From contig CM059559.1 in the NCBI GenBank assembly GCA_030386875.1, forward strand, positions 4,895,177 to 4,959,176: 64,000 bases of DNA. Direction: 5' to 3'. Source of the DNA: Morinoia aosen (Eukaryota; Arthropoda; Malacostraca; Amphipoda; Talitridae). Position 1 is the first letter of the stretch; each line of letters starts with the position of its first letter. The position numbers and the translations under genes are program-made. Positions 48,301-57,890 of this stretch are shown here, piece by piece. A model generated the notes under the pieces. It searched no databases. It saw only the letters and a program-made list of their open reading frames with translations, and had not been told where the DNA came from.

Positions 48301-51300
48301 GTTGTACAAGCTATGAATTTTGATATTGAGTATATATTTGTTTACCCATTTCTACCAATATTTTGTAGATATTTGTCAATCATGAGTGGTAACCGGCTTA
48401 CACTGTATCTCTATTTTATCCCATGTACCCATGTCCGCATGATGTGGTGAATATCGAGAAGATATGAAATATGTTTTTAATGGTGATAGGGCTTTGCATA
48501 TTTTTAGGGTATATTTTTCATTTCTCATTCAACTACCCTTGACAGAGATACACTATTGGCACGCCACGTATGGTTTGTCTATTAGTACGCCTCGTATATT
48601 TTGTCTATTAATCTGCCTCGTATGGTCTATCTATTTGTACACCTCTGACAGCTTGTCTATTAGTACACCTCGTATAGTTTGCCTATTATTATGCCTCGTA
48701 TGGCTTATCTATTTGTACACCTCGGATGGTTTGTCAATTAGTACTCCTAGTATAGAAATTTTGTTAGACTACTAGCACACCACGAATGGTTTGTCTATTA
48801 GTACGCCTCGTATATTTTGTCAATTCATATGCCTCGTATGGTCTATCTACTTGTACACCTCTGATAGTTTGTCTATTAGTACACCTCGTATAGTTTGTCT
48901 ATTATTATGCCTCGTATGGCTTATCTACTTGTACACCTCGGATGGTTTGTCAATTAGTACTCCTCGTATGGAACATTTGTTTTAGGATGTCCTATATTAA
49001 GAAACTTTTTAAAAGCCAATATGTTGGCATGTAACTCATGTGACAACTTGGAAATACACATTTTTTTTTCTTTTTTTTCCTATACACTAAGAATGCAAAG
49101 AGTCCTCTATCAGCCTGAACAAAAACAAAAAAGAAGCCTATCGTTTTTCACTCACCCGCCTATAAAAGGATTTTCTTACCAGCGTTTGGACGGCCGTTCA
49201 ATATTTCAAAGGTGAGTAGACGAGGTCTGCCCTGGAGGTCCGGGTGCTTGAACGCCTTCTTGATCACATCAAAATCTGCCAACACCACAACGGATTGGAA
49301 ACCCCATCGTGTCCTGAAACGTAGAATAATAAAAATTAAGCATGCAACGCAGGCAGATCTATAGTAGGCAAGCTGGCTTCCGAGTATTGATGTGAAAAAA
49401 TCTTGATCACATGAAAATCTGCCAACCCCACCACAACGGATTGGGAACCCCATCGTGTTTTGAAACGTAGAACAATAAGAAATAAAGCAAAGCACGCAGA
49501 TCTGGTCGGCTAGGTTGCTTCCAAGTGTTGATGTGAAAAAAATAAAGGAGATGAATGTAGGAATAATGTAGTGGCGTTTTGTATCGTAAATTATTGCAAA
49601 CGTTGTGCAATCACTAGCAATGCTAACAGTTTACCCTTACGTTCATTTTTGAAATGATTGAAGGATGCTTCACTAAACTAATACCCGCCATTTCTATGAA
49701 ATTACCAGCGTGACGCATGAACTATTGAGACATACACATAGATACAAGGTATTGATGCATTCAAGAGGCGAATTACTTAGATATTTTAAATGAGTTAAAT
49801 ATATTTTAATATTTCATATTCTATTTTATTTTATATTTTATTTTTTATCATTATCTTTATTATATATATTATAATTATTAATATTCCATTTTTTAATATT
49901 TTTTTAATATTTAATTTTTTCAGAAGTGACACGCATGCCTTCTTCAAAATTCAAACGCCTTATCTATAGTTATATTAGAAGGCATTCATCATTTAATTAT
50001 TTGAAAAAAAGAAACAATGTGTATGATCACTTTTAAGCTTCAACTGCATTTTTCTTCTTCGTTAATTCAAATGCACTATCCCTGAGATTACGTTACATTG
50101 CATATTTAAGGTTTTTAAAGATATGTAAGAGCGTCTTGAATGCATCCTGCACTCCAGAGCAACATTGCTACTTTATTTTCTCACGCGTAATCCTCTCAGT
50201 TTTATACCATGAATTCCAGTGCAACATCGTTATTTCTGTTGTCTTTTGCCAAATCCTCTTCAGTTTTATACCATGAATTCCAGTGCAACATCGTTATTTC
50301 TGTTGTCTTTTGCCAAATCCTCTTCAGTTTTATACTGTGAATTCCAGTGGAACATCGTTATTTCTATAGTCTTACGCTAATTCATCTCAGTTTCATCAGT
50401 AATCAACTCAACAAGTACGGTGGAGCAAGCTGCAGAAAACATTCCCAGTCTAACTTTTTCGCAGCCTGCATGCATGTTTTTCACCGCCCAAGCGATTAAA
50501 TCACTTGAGCTGGGAAAAATATGCAAGCTCCGACGAAAAGGTTAGACTGGGCTGCTGTGCACTCACGTGAAGATGCTCCCGTATTTACGCTTCATTTCCC
50601 TGAAGTGTTCCGTGAAGCTCTGGGATGGGGGAGGGATGTGGCCAACGATGGGCAGTCCGAACGTGCCTGTGGGATATTAGGTCCAAAATTATTATCGTGG
50701 TTTCCCCAAAATACTTCTAATTGTACTTCTGTGTGAAATTAATTTAAAAGAATTACTTTTGTGCAAATTTTTGAGCGAAATTTTGTACTGTGTTATTAAC
50801 GTACAGCAACGTTAGTACAGAGCTTGGATAGAATGAAAATTGCAAGATTATATTGTTCGTTTCGAACATTATTTCTCAGGTTTCAAATCCGAATTTCCAT
50901 GTTGATAGCAAGTGAAGATAAAAATCACGCTCTAAAAACCGTGTCTGAATAATCAAATGATAAGCTGAACAAAAGTTTTGAAAGTTTTTGAAGGTAAAAG
51001 TCACGTTCTAAAAAATCGTGTCTGAAAAATCATATGATAAGTTAGCTGTTTTCCTAAACTTTAGCCTGACTTTTTAAACAGTATGTTACTTTTTCAACAC
51101 CATGCCTGTTTTGAAATTGCATTGCTACTTCGTGAATTGCATGACTGCTATTCAAAGGGCATGACAACTTATTAAACTCAAATTCTATAATTTGAACTGC
51201 ATGGATACTTTTTAAACTGCAACTTTGCGTTTTCGAACTGCATGGCTTCATTTCAAGCTGTGTTTTAGACCGTAATCGTGCTTTAAAAATTATAAGGATA

Positions 51301-52505
51301 CGTATAAAATGTATGGCTACTTTAACTCTGTTTCCTCTTCTTATTCTTCACAAAAAGTAACCAAACCACCTAACGTAAAATTAAGGACAACGAAAGAAAG
51401 CCACGCAATATTTAACGGTGTCCTGGTTTTAAACTCCCTGTCAGTGGTACATGAAACTCAATTTCCTAAGACATTCATAAGTCTTTTAAAGCGAACATAC
51501 GAGTCGAGTCAAATGTTTTGTTTCAGAGCTCAAAAATTTGCGTACAATTCTAAAACCGTTATTTACACTTTGCTCGAAAAAAATATTTGTCACTGGTGTT
51601 TGAAATTTGCACTGCCCATTATGCGCACCTGGCTTTCTTGGCATGATAAGTCATCGAATAACAGGTTGGTAGCTTTGTGAAGCGCTTTTTTATAGACTCG
51701 ATCATAGTTCTGAATCTCATAGCCAATAATTGTACCTCCATCAGGAGTACTTTTACAAGCTATTTATTTAGATGACATATGTTCATTTTGCAAGTGCTGA
51801 GTATTATATTTATTTAAAGAAGTTTTTGGTACTGTTCAATACATTTTTTCGAAAACAATACCATGTGTAAAGCATCGGAAAGATGCATCATAACAACTTC
51901 ACCATATGCTCTTCGACAGCCGTTCGATTCTTAATGTCGCCTGACAAACTGACAGCGACAGTATGCCCAAATTAACGAAATTCGGCTAGAAATTCAACTG
52001 AATACTGCAGACATGCGTTATTTACTGCTTTCAAAGAATTACTTCAGTAATTTTTATCACTTTTATGATCATGTAGTTTTCAAATCTGCGTAAACAAAAG
52101 GTAAAAAAACATGCTAACTAACGCGGGGGCATCTTTTTGGGTTTCTAGCGTAAATAAAAGGTAAAAAAAAACATGTTAACTCACCCGGGGGCATCTTTCT
52201 GGGTTCCTAGCGTAAACAAAAGGTAAAAAAACATGTTATCTCACCCGGGGGCATCTTTCTGGATCCCTAGCGTGAACAAAAGGTAAAAAACATGTTAACT
52301 CACCCGGGGGCATCTTTCTGGGTTCCTAGCGTAAACAAAAGGTAAAAAAAAACATGTAATTCACACGGGAGCATCTTTCTGGGTTTCTAGCGTAATAAAA
52401 GGTAAAAAAATATGCTAACTCACCCGGGGGCATCTTTTTAGGTTTCCTGCTAGCGATGAGCAGCAGGATGAAGAGCAAGCACATCAGCGCTATCGAACTG
52501 ATCAT
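36141..52505 (-). CDS. Cytochrome P450, CYP2 clan, complete 11-exon gene (gene 3)
   Basis: Microsomal P450 monooxygenase, predicted 493 aa. Exons in order (minus strand): 52505-52424, 50666-50567, 49313-49180, 46170-45952, 45654-45455, 43829-43712, 42131-42028, 41103-41027, 39868-39751, 37504-37360, 36325-36141. Every intron position and phase equals that of gene 2; exon lengths differ only in exons 1, 4 and 5, by multiples of three. Motifs: hydrophobic N-terminus then KMPPG; WSEKR (WxxxR); AGSETT I-helix; HDLMR at the K-helix (Asp instead of the ExxR Glu); PQHFLDE; heme loop [11 protein letters not shown]. Clearly paralogous to genes 1 and 2 but much more diverged, and inverted. Many introns and exon edges carry tandem repeats. 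Substrate unknown. Confidence 0.95.
36740..36850 (+). repeat. Dispersed element D, tail fragment
   Basis: Contains TTAAGAAATTTTTAAAAGTC, TATGCTGGCAT and GGAAATAAACGGTTTT, matching the segments that follow the 26-27-bp arrays at 48545 and 52965. Confidence 0.65.
37360..37504 (-). CDS. Gene 3 exon 10
   Basis: 145 nt, acceptor CCGCAG, donor GTCAGT. It reads [20 protein letters not shown] and then [16 protein letters not shown]. Confidence 0.95.
37571..37790 (+). repeat. Dispersed element R, copy C
   Basis: Third copy of the element described at 20341 and 22061, in intron 9 of gene 3, close to the exon 10 acceptor. Confidence 0.78.
38592..39748 (+). repeat. 55-bp minisatellite from exon 9 / intron 9 boundary (gene 3)
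   Basis: About 17 units of 55 bp (TTAATTTACCTAGTTGAAAA, CCTCAGGCGTTGG, ATAAACGAGGCATCAAAAA) at 38712-39655. Both sides carry longer relatives. Next to exon 9, 39660-39750 runs from the donor CCCAAG|GTTACG into CCTCGCTTATTCCTACCCCT (minus strand). At the far side (38592-38674) the same order recurs, CCCAAG|GTTATTAG then CCTCGTTTAAGCCTACACCT. The array is thus bracketed by the real donor (39750-39749) and a decoy (38668-38667). Confidence 0.9.
39751..39868 (-). CDS. Gene 3 exon 9 (K-helix, DxxR)
   Basis: 118 nt, acceptor TTTGCAG, donor GTTACG. It reads [20 protein letters not shown] and ends [10 protein letters not shown]. Asp replaces the ExxR Glu, as in gene 2. Confidence 0.94.
39985..40355 (+). 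repeat. About 25-bp degenerate minisatellite in intron 8 (gene 3)
   Basis: Units like TGGTATCAAATTGGTCCATATC, diverged. It lies just upstream (minus sense) of exon 9. Confidence 0.85.
40360..41020. other. Gene 3 intron 8, remainder
   Basis: No repeat or gene recognised. Confidence 0.5.
41027..41103 (-). CDS. Gene 3 exon 8
   Basis: 77 nt, acceptor CTGCAG, donor GTGAGT. It reads [20 protein letters not shown] and IADRD. Confidence 0.95.
41104..42027. other. Gene 3 intron 7
   Basis: About 0.9 kb, no repeat seen. Confidence 0.5.
42028..42131 (-). CDS. Gene 3 exon 7 (I-helix AGSETT)
   Basis: 104 nt, acceptor ACCACAG, donor GTATGT. It reads [20 protein letters not shown], the I-helix with Glu-Thr. 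Confidence 0.94.
42132..43711. other. Gene 3 intron 6
   Basis: About 1.6 kb. Only a small (TTGATTTTCATTTTCA)n low-complexity patch at about 43265-43340. Confidence 0.5.
43712..43829 (-). CDS. Gene 3 exon 6
   Basis: 118 nt, acceptor GTTTTTCAG, donor GTGGGC, phase 1. It reads [20 protein letters not shown] and YLLMRQC. Confidence 0.92.
43830..44085 (-). repeat. Array at the exon 6 acceptor with a decoy acceptor
   Basis: Between the real acceptor (AG at 43831-43830) and a second GTTTTTCAGAAGGTGATAAG (AG at 44055-44054) lie about ten irregular units of CAAACAAACCTTACGTTTTT type. The distal copy carries the acceptor and the first exon-6 bases, then diverges. Using it would put exon 6 out of frame. 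Confidence 0.85.
44498..44606. mobile_element. Hairpin MITE, copy a
   Basis: About 109 bp, CCCAGTCTAAATTTTTTT..GCATGCATGCATG at left, GGCGAAAAAGTTGGACTGGG at right. Confidence 0.82.
44610..45454. other. Gene 3 intron 5, remainder
   Basis: No gene or repeat recognised. Confidence 0.5.
45455..45654 (-). CDS. Gene 3 exon 5
   Basis: 200 nt, acceptor TTGCAG, donor GTAGAT. It reads [20 protein letters not shown] and on to [14 protein letters not shown]. One codon shorter than in gene 2. Confidence 0.92.
45952..46170 (-). CDS. Gene 3 exon 4 (C-helix WxxxR)
   Basis: 219 nt, acceptor ACTCAG, donor GTGAGT. It reads [20 protein letters not shown], then RNLGVGK. One codon shorter than in gene 2. Confidence 0.95.
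46143..46455 (-). repeat. 156-bp tandem duplication across the exon 4 acceptor
   Basis: The acceptor plus the first about 30 bases of exon 4 and about 120 bases of intron are repeated once. Real AG at 46172-46171, decoy AG at 46328-46327 (also intact: ACTCAG then GAGAGGCAGGCAGTGACGGC). Confidence 0.88.
46917..47025. mobile_element. Hairpin MITE, copy b
   Basis: CCCAGTCTAACTTTTTCGCC at left and GGCGAAAAAGTTAGACTGAG at right, with inner ACATGTATGCC / GCATGCATGT arms. In intron 3 of gene 3. Confidence 0.85.
47222..47360 (+). repeat. 67-bp tandem duplication
   Basis: Two copies of GCAAGAACxC..GGATTCCxxAATAGTTTCA..GAGC..TTTxAGCCCTAATGAAATT in intron 3 of gene 3. Confidence 0.8.
47370..48540. other. 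Gene 3 intron 3, middle part
   Basis: No gene. (TG)n/(TA)n microsatellite at about 48040-48110. A diverged pair of ATTTTATCCCA.GTAC.CATGTCCG phrases lies near 47758 and 48413. Confidence 0.5.
48545..49075 (+). repeat. 26-27-bp minisatellite plus dispersed element D tail
   Basis: Units of TGTCTATTAGTAC.CCTCGTAT repeat to about 48975. An AT-rich tail (ATTAAGAAACTTTTTAAAAG, ATGTTGGCATGTA) follows, found again at 52965-53170 and partly at 36740. Confidence 0.85.
49180..49313 (-). CDS. Gene 3 exon 3
   Basis: 134 nt, acceptor GTTTCAG, donor GTAAGA. It reads [20 protein letters not shown] and ends LNGRPNA. Confidence 0.95.
49255..49550 (-). repeat. 146-bp tandem duplication across the exon 3 acceptor
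   Basis: The exon 3 start, acceptor and adjoining intron recur. In the distal copy the acceptor reads GTTTCAAAACACGATGGGG, so AG is lost (49461-49460); in the real site it is GTTTCAGGACACGATGGGG. Confidence 0.88.
50143..50400 (-). repeat. 64-bp tandem repeat in intron 2 (gene 3)
   Basis: Three to four units of GAATTCCAGTGCAACATCGT..TCTTTTGCCAAATCC..CAGTTTTATACCAT; spacing 64 bp between 50211 and 50275. Confidence 0.9.
50444..50551. mobile_element. Hairpin MITE, copy c, beside the exon 2 donor
   Basis: 108 bp, CCCAGTCTAACTTTTTCGCA at left, CGAAAAGGTTAGACTGGG at right. Its end is only 9 bp from the GTGAGT donor (50566-50561) of exon 2 of gene 3. Confidence 0.88.
50567..50666 (-). CDS. Gene 3 exon 2
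   Basis: 100 nt, acceptor CCCACAG, donor GTGAGT. It reads [20 protein letters not shown] and ends RKYGSIFT. Confidence 0.95.
51055..51250 (-). repeat. Degenerate about 27-bp repeat in intron 1 (gene 3)
   Basis: Diverged units with TTTGAACTGCATGGCTACTT. Just before it, about 50910-51045 is a two-copy repeat with AAAATCGTGTCTGAA. Confidence 0.65.
51260..52085. other. Gene 3 intron 1, middle
   Basis: No exon-like signal. An uninterrupted 123-codon plus frame (51309-51680) has no recognisable content. Confidence 0.5.
52089..52440 (-). repeat. About 62-bp array from the exon 1 / donor junction (gene 3)
   Basis: Six copies including the real one (GCATCTTT at about 52130, 52191, 52250, 52310, 52370, 52430). 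On the minus strand each unit reads CTAGxAACCCAGAAAGATGC then CCCCGG|GTGAGTTAACATG and a T-rich stretch. These are the last about 28 bases of exon 1 (KPKKMPPG region), its GTGAGT donor and the adjoining intron. Four of the five decoys keep the end of the exon and most keep a good donor. Confidence 0.9.
52424..52505 (-). CDS. Gene 3 exon 1 (membrane anchor)
   Basis: 82 nt from ATG at 52505-52503. It reads [20 protein letters not shown] then KPKKMPPG, donor GTGAGT, phase 1. This ATG was chosen because the hydrophobic anchor starts here; the longer frame upstream looks non-coding. Confidence 0.92.
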
Positions 52506-52964
52506 TTTTTCTTGGAACAAAACATTCAAACTCAGCGAGTGACTACACCCTAGTACCATAGCGCACCAACATACATGGTGTCCCAAAAAATGTACTCGTC
52601 ATTCGACTCACAATTACTCATGTATTTTCTGTGTCGGTCATATTTCTTTTAAAATATTTAATTTTCTCAAATTTAATGTTCGTTTCTGTAATTTAGCTTA
52701 TTAAACTTGTATCTGTACCAATTAACATCGACATAAAAAAAATGAAAAAATGCTTGCCAGTCAAAAAGTGAGTACATTTTTTTGAGACACTCTGTGGCGT
52801 TACACGTACTGAAGAGCAGTGATGCAGTGATGCGCCTAAAGTTACGGATCAGTATCACCCACACTGACTCAGTCATGTGTCACGCTAATGAGGAAGCATC
52901 ACGGTGACTGTCTAATATCACGTCAATTATGTAATTGTTGACGGTGTTAAAAATATTTATACAA

Positions 52965-53170
52965 ATAATAGTTTGTCTATTAGCACACCTCGTATAGTTT
53001 GTCTATTATTATGCCTCGTATGGCTTATCTATTTGTACACCTCGGATGGTTTGTCAATTAGTACTCCTCGTATGGAACTTTTGTTTTAGGACGTCTTATA
53101 TTAAGAAATTTTTAAAAGCCAATATGTTGGCATGTATCTCATGTGGCAACTTGGAAATAAACGGTTTTCT
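52965..53170 (+). repeat. Dispersed element D, second copy
   Basis: Repeats the CACCTCGTATAGTTTGTCTA array end and the AAGAAATTTTTAAAAGCC..ATATGTTGGCATGTA tail of 48870-49060. Confidence 0.8.
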
Positions 53171-53520
53171 TTCTTTCTTTTTCTTTCTTTTAAAAAAGCT
53201 TCGAATTTTCACCGACCATAGACCAACACCGAATTGCCGAATTTTTCACGTCCGCGAGTGGAAAATTTCTGAAGTAATCTTTAACATTACCAACTGGCAT
53301 TTTGGCAGTGCTATCTTTAATTTAATAGCTGCAGAAAATTCTGTTCCTCGTAAATCGTTCAATGAACTTCATGTCCTGTATTGCGTTTTCGTTTGGTTTT
53401 TTATTTAATCAACGAGAAACAGTGTTACGGCTAATAGGGTTTATTTTATTTATGCTTTCACACTTTTTATTATTGCATAAGCTGACAAAACGTAAATGAG
53501 AAATGGGGTCGACGGTAACA

Positions 53521-53629
53521 CCCTAGTCAAACTTCTTCGCCGGAGCATGCATGTTTTTCGCTGCCTAAGCGATTTAATTACTTGGGCGGTAAAAAACATG
53601 CATGCAGGCGGCACAAAAGTTAGACTGGG
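53521..53629. mobile_element. Hairpin MITE, copy d
   Basis: CCCTAGTCAAACTTCTTCGC at left, GGCACAAAAGTTAGACTGGG at right, inner GCATGCATGTTTTT / AAAAACATGCATGC arms. Confidence 0.85.
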
Positions 53630-53639
53630 ACTCTCTTGA

Positions 53640-56600
53640 CAAACTAAGCAGCTCTGCCACAGAGACTTCTCCAAAAGCTTTAGCTTAAAAATTTTTGCCG
53701 TGGCGTTAGTCAAGTGTTCTAAATTGACTTCCAATTCACAAACGTCAGATACTATAAGGATCAAATGGTTGCTAAATAGCAAACAGATTCATGATGGTTC
53801 GTCACAAATTACAGAGTGTCTTGATCGCATTTGAAGTTCATAAGAATGAGATGATTCGACATCATTTGGCTTCCAACCAAACAATATGTCCCATTCAAAA
53901 TAATTTAAACACTTTTCTTCCTCCTGTGAAACATCAAGACGATTATTCATTAAGAGTATAACTGTTGGCATATTTGAACAAAGTTACTTGTAGGCTTGAA
54001 TGACTTGAGGGGTATCCTATCTAAACACTAAAGTTTAAAACAAAGTTCAACCCCGTCTACTAAACCTAGTCGCACGCTGAACTACAGGCTGTTTCAGCAC
54101 CACGAGCACGAGGGAGACTCCGGCATTGATGCACGAACATTTCAGTTTTTAGCATCCTCATCGTGTTCATATTTCCATGCATTGAACTTCGTTCCTTTCA
54201 TAATAATAATGGACACAAAGACACAAACAAAGGAAGTTACCCCGTAGAGAATAGTTCTGATCTGTTTGATAAGTTCTCCAATGTATGCGTGCTATTTTCA
54301 TGTGCCTGTTCTAAAGTAGGTCTCTGATCTCCAGCATCAGAACGCCTCCCACAGACCAACAAAAAGTCATTCTTGGAGTGTATTCATTTCGTTAAGATCT
54401 TTTACGACGACATCGGTTGGCTGCCAGCTAGGGAACAATGCACGTGCGTCTGTGACGTACAGTGTCATGAAATAAATACAATACATCGATGTTTATTTGC
54501 TTGTAAGCACAGTCACATACTTTGAACGGCATCTTTTTGCACAGACTTCGATGAAAATCCAGCAAGAGCTTGACTGGATTTAAATCAGAGTCTGCGCAGA
54601 CTCTCATACGAGAGTAATAAATGAAGAACATCAACTCTTGACATCAGTGTACAAAGCGTCTCACTGAACACCTAGCACCACGGCAAAATACTTTATTGGA
54701 ACCATTTTCTGCTTTTGAAAACTGAAAACAGTATACATTTCATCAGAAATGATTTTATTCAAATTAATTACACAAACTCTTCTATAGGACAACGCTGATA
54801 TTTAACTCATTGACGAGAAATGTGATATTCTGATGTTATTTTCTGGGGTGCCTAAATCATACCAGACTCCAGAAAAGTTACACCATGCACAAATATTAAG
54901 AAAATATTCGAAGTCAACGGTTCATGTTCAACTATCAGGGGAGAACATCTTGCACACTGACTCAGAGCAGCATCTGAACCAGCCTTTTCAAAGTTCTTAC
55001 AGTCCCCAACTCGCAAATTTGACGTGCGTCAGATATACATAAATGCCAGATTTTATATTCACAAAAATCTGAGTTAGGCTTAACAGATGTACGAAGTCTT
55101 ACAGTAGGATAAAAAAAACATTTATTTCTGCTGAAGTTGATTAAAGAATCAGCATTGGTTATCAAAATTTCAAAACACAAGGATTCTTAGGGAGTAGACA
55201 TGCATGCGTATCATTACAGCCAGTCGATGTTCATGCAAAAACTCTGGGTATGGCTGGTAAAAATGATGTGAAGAACATACCTATACGTGTTAGGAAAATT
55301 TTAATCCAACATTTTTTCGTGGTGATAAAGATTTTTTAATCAATAAGTGATTTAATAGAAATTTCGTACGATATTGCAAGCTATTCAGGCCCAGATTCCG
55401 CTTAATTAAGTTCTCGTTTTAAAGTGTGATGGCTCTTTAACTTTTCAGCTTGTCACTCTGATGCAATATTAAGTATCTAACCTTATTCACAAAATATTTT
55501 AAAAATTTATGTAGCTAATTCAAAATTACTATAGATATTTTTACTTCATAGTTCCTGAAAATCGTGCATCACTAATGATTATTATGAAAAATGTTATAAA
55601 ATCATCGGTTGCTACTCTTGGTGTTTTTATGATTTGGTATCCCTTTAACACTCAATAATAATAGATTTTTCAATGCTTGTGTCCTAGTATCTATGTAAAT
55701 GTGTGTATGTGTGTATATATACATATGCATGTTTAGGTTTTTGGATATATGTATGTATATGTATATTCATACATTTACAAACAGCAGTTTCTGCAAAATT
55801 TCTAACCAAGTGACTCGCATTTGTCTTAAAACCACCGCATTTTTTTTAATTTTCCCCTGTGTTATTGTCTAGCATTTAAATAAGAAATCTCATAAATTTG
55901 TTGTACGAGTTAAAGCATGCTCTGTCAGGAAGTCAACTTATTTCTGTTTTTTTTCACGCTCGCTCAAAATGATATTTTTCAAGTGCTGCTGCCACAAAAA
56001 TTTTAATAATATTCTCTGATATCAAGAAATCCAAAGCTTATATGTCAATGTACGTGTAAACCGTCAAAAGTGTTTTTACCCCACAAAGTTCATTATCTTC
56101 ATTGTTTCATGAATTAGCAAACACTATTCAACTTCAATTAACCATCTATAGGATGCATTTTTATATTTTTTCTCTCAGTCTTTGTTCCAGCATTGAACTG
56201 GACTGTCTTGTCACCTATGTATATTTATCAGTTAAAGATATTTGCATCAAGACATTTCAAGAAACATTGCATCTTTTTCTAATGTGTTAACCTTATTTGA
56301 CATTATTGTTTTCTTCTCTTTTTCTCGTCCTAAAATGTTCTTGTTAGCCTCGCGTGGCGCAATTTATCGTATTGGTGTTACGCATTTGAGTATATTGTAA
56401 CAGCTCTATCTAGGCAGCTAATTTCACGAATTACTCCATTTCCGAGGTACATGTCTTGGTGGCCGCTGTTGAACAATCCTTTTCATGTTTTTGACTCCGG
56501 TATACTCTATTGTGCTACTTTTATGGGCATGGAAATATCCTTAATTCGTGGCGTGATAAAAAACATTTGCTCCGAATCCCTTGCTTGGCATACGAGTTAA

Positions 56601-57885
56601 TACGTAGGAGTGAAAATATAGTTCTGAACGTCAACCTCGTTGCCTTTTAGACGTAGAATTATTTTAATCCACCCGTTTCCCTTCCAAAAATTACTCCTTA
56701 CACCGTAAATCCTTAAGCTCATATTTTGATGTAGGTGTGCACTAAAAAGTGTTTTCACCAATGCATTACTGAAATTATGTCTTCTTGTAAAATTTTTGTT
56801 ACATATATTATCAAACCTAGATTAAGCAATAATAGAAATATATTGCACTCAATCATTTGTTTCGGCTAGTGATATTGGTATTACGATATTCGTGTGTGTG
56901 TGTGTATCAATTAAGGATCCTTACTTTACTTTACTTACTTTTGAGGTAGACAAACATTTTTTTAGAGTCATAATCAAAAGTGGACCAAATTGTGTGTTGT
57001 TATACGTTTCTCATCATCGATAAGCGATTTTGAGAGCCTGTATTCAATCCGTTTTTAGAAATTATTTGAACATCGTAAAGTCTGAAATTACTTCAATAAA
57101 ATTTTCTAAGCTTTTAGTAGAAACTTAAATTTTATTAGTTGTTTGCGTCTTCAGTGTAAACAATAGGTTGTTTTGCTTTTCCGCAAATGTCGGCAAAACG
57201 TTTCCGATTAAGCATTCAGGTCTGTACGGCATCGCAGCAAAACCCGCATTGGTTCAAACCGGGGGTAGCAAGTAGCAATCGTGTAAAAAGCAATGTAACA
57301 TAGTGCATGCCTGGAATAGGAGACAGAAACGTTGAACAATCCTTTAAACTTAGCGTGATAGCCTGCTTTGCATGTGAATTTTTATAAGCACGGAAAGAAA
57401 GGTTGTACCAAGTGACACTCTCGTGGTTGATTTGGATTTCAAATGACCAAGGGTAAACCAATAGTAGTTTTTTGAGTTGACTCATCTACTTGAGCACAAA
57501 ACTTTAAAGTGTCGTCCTGATATATGTTTACATTGGATAGCATTCTTGGCCGTGTCGAAACACTCCTTGGTTGTAAGCTTTGCTTGCTTTTTCTAGCTAG
57601 TTAAGGTGAAGATTATCATTCTTAAATCCTAATTGCTTGAACTAGTTAGTTCTTTCGATTTCTTGTTAGCCCCGCCATTGATTTGGGTGTAATAGGCTTT
57701 GAGATGTGATCATATCTAATTAATATTCAAAGAAAACACGCTAATGAGGTTTGTGTTTTTGCGCTAACTACAACACTGGCTTGCCCAAGAGCATTGTTTA
57801 AACCTTTGAGTCAGGGGAGAATAGGAATTTAATTCAAGTGGGATTCTAAATGACAAAATAAACTCTGATTTAAAAGCCATAAGAA
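53640..57885. other. Intergenic, nothing recognised
   Basis: About 4.2 kb, AT-rich. Only (TG)n/(TA)n microsatellites (about 55700-55780 and 56893-56907) and short random frames. Confidence 0.55.
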
Positions 57886-57890
57886 AAATA

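Noticed and set aside
57216..57485. 89-codon minus-strand frame
   Set aside because: No domain, no exon signals, no neighbours; likely chance.
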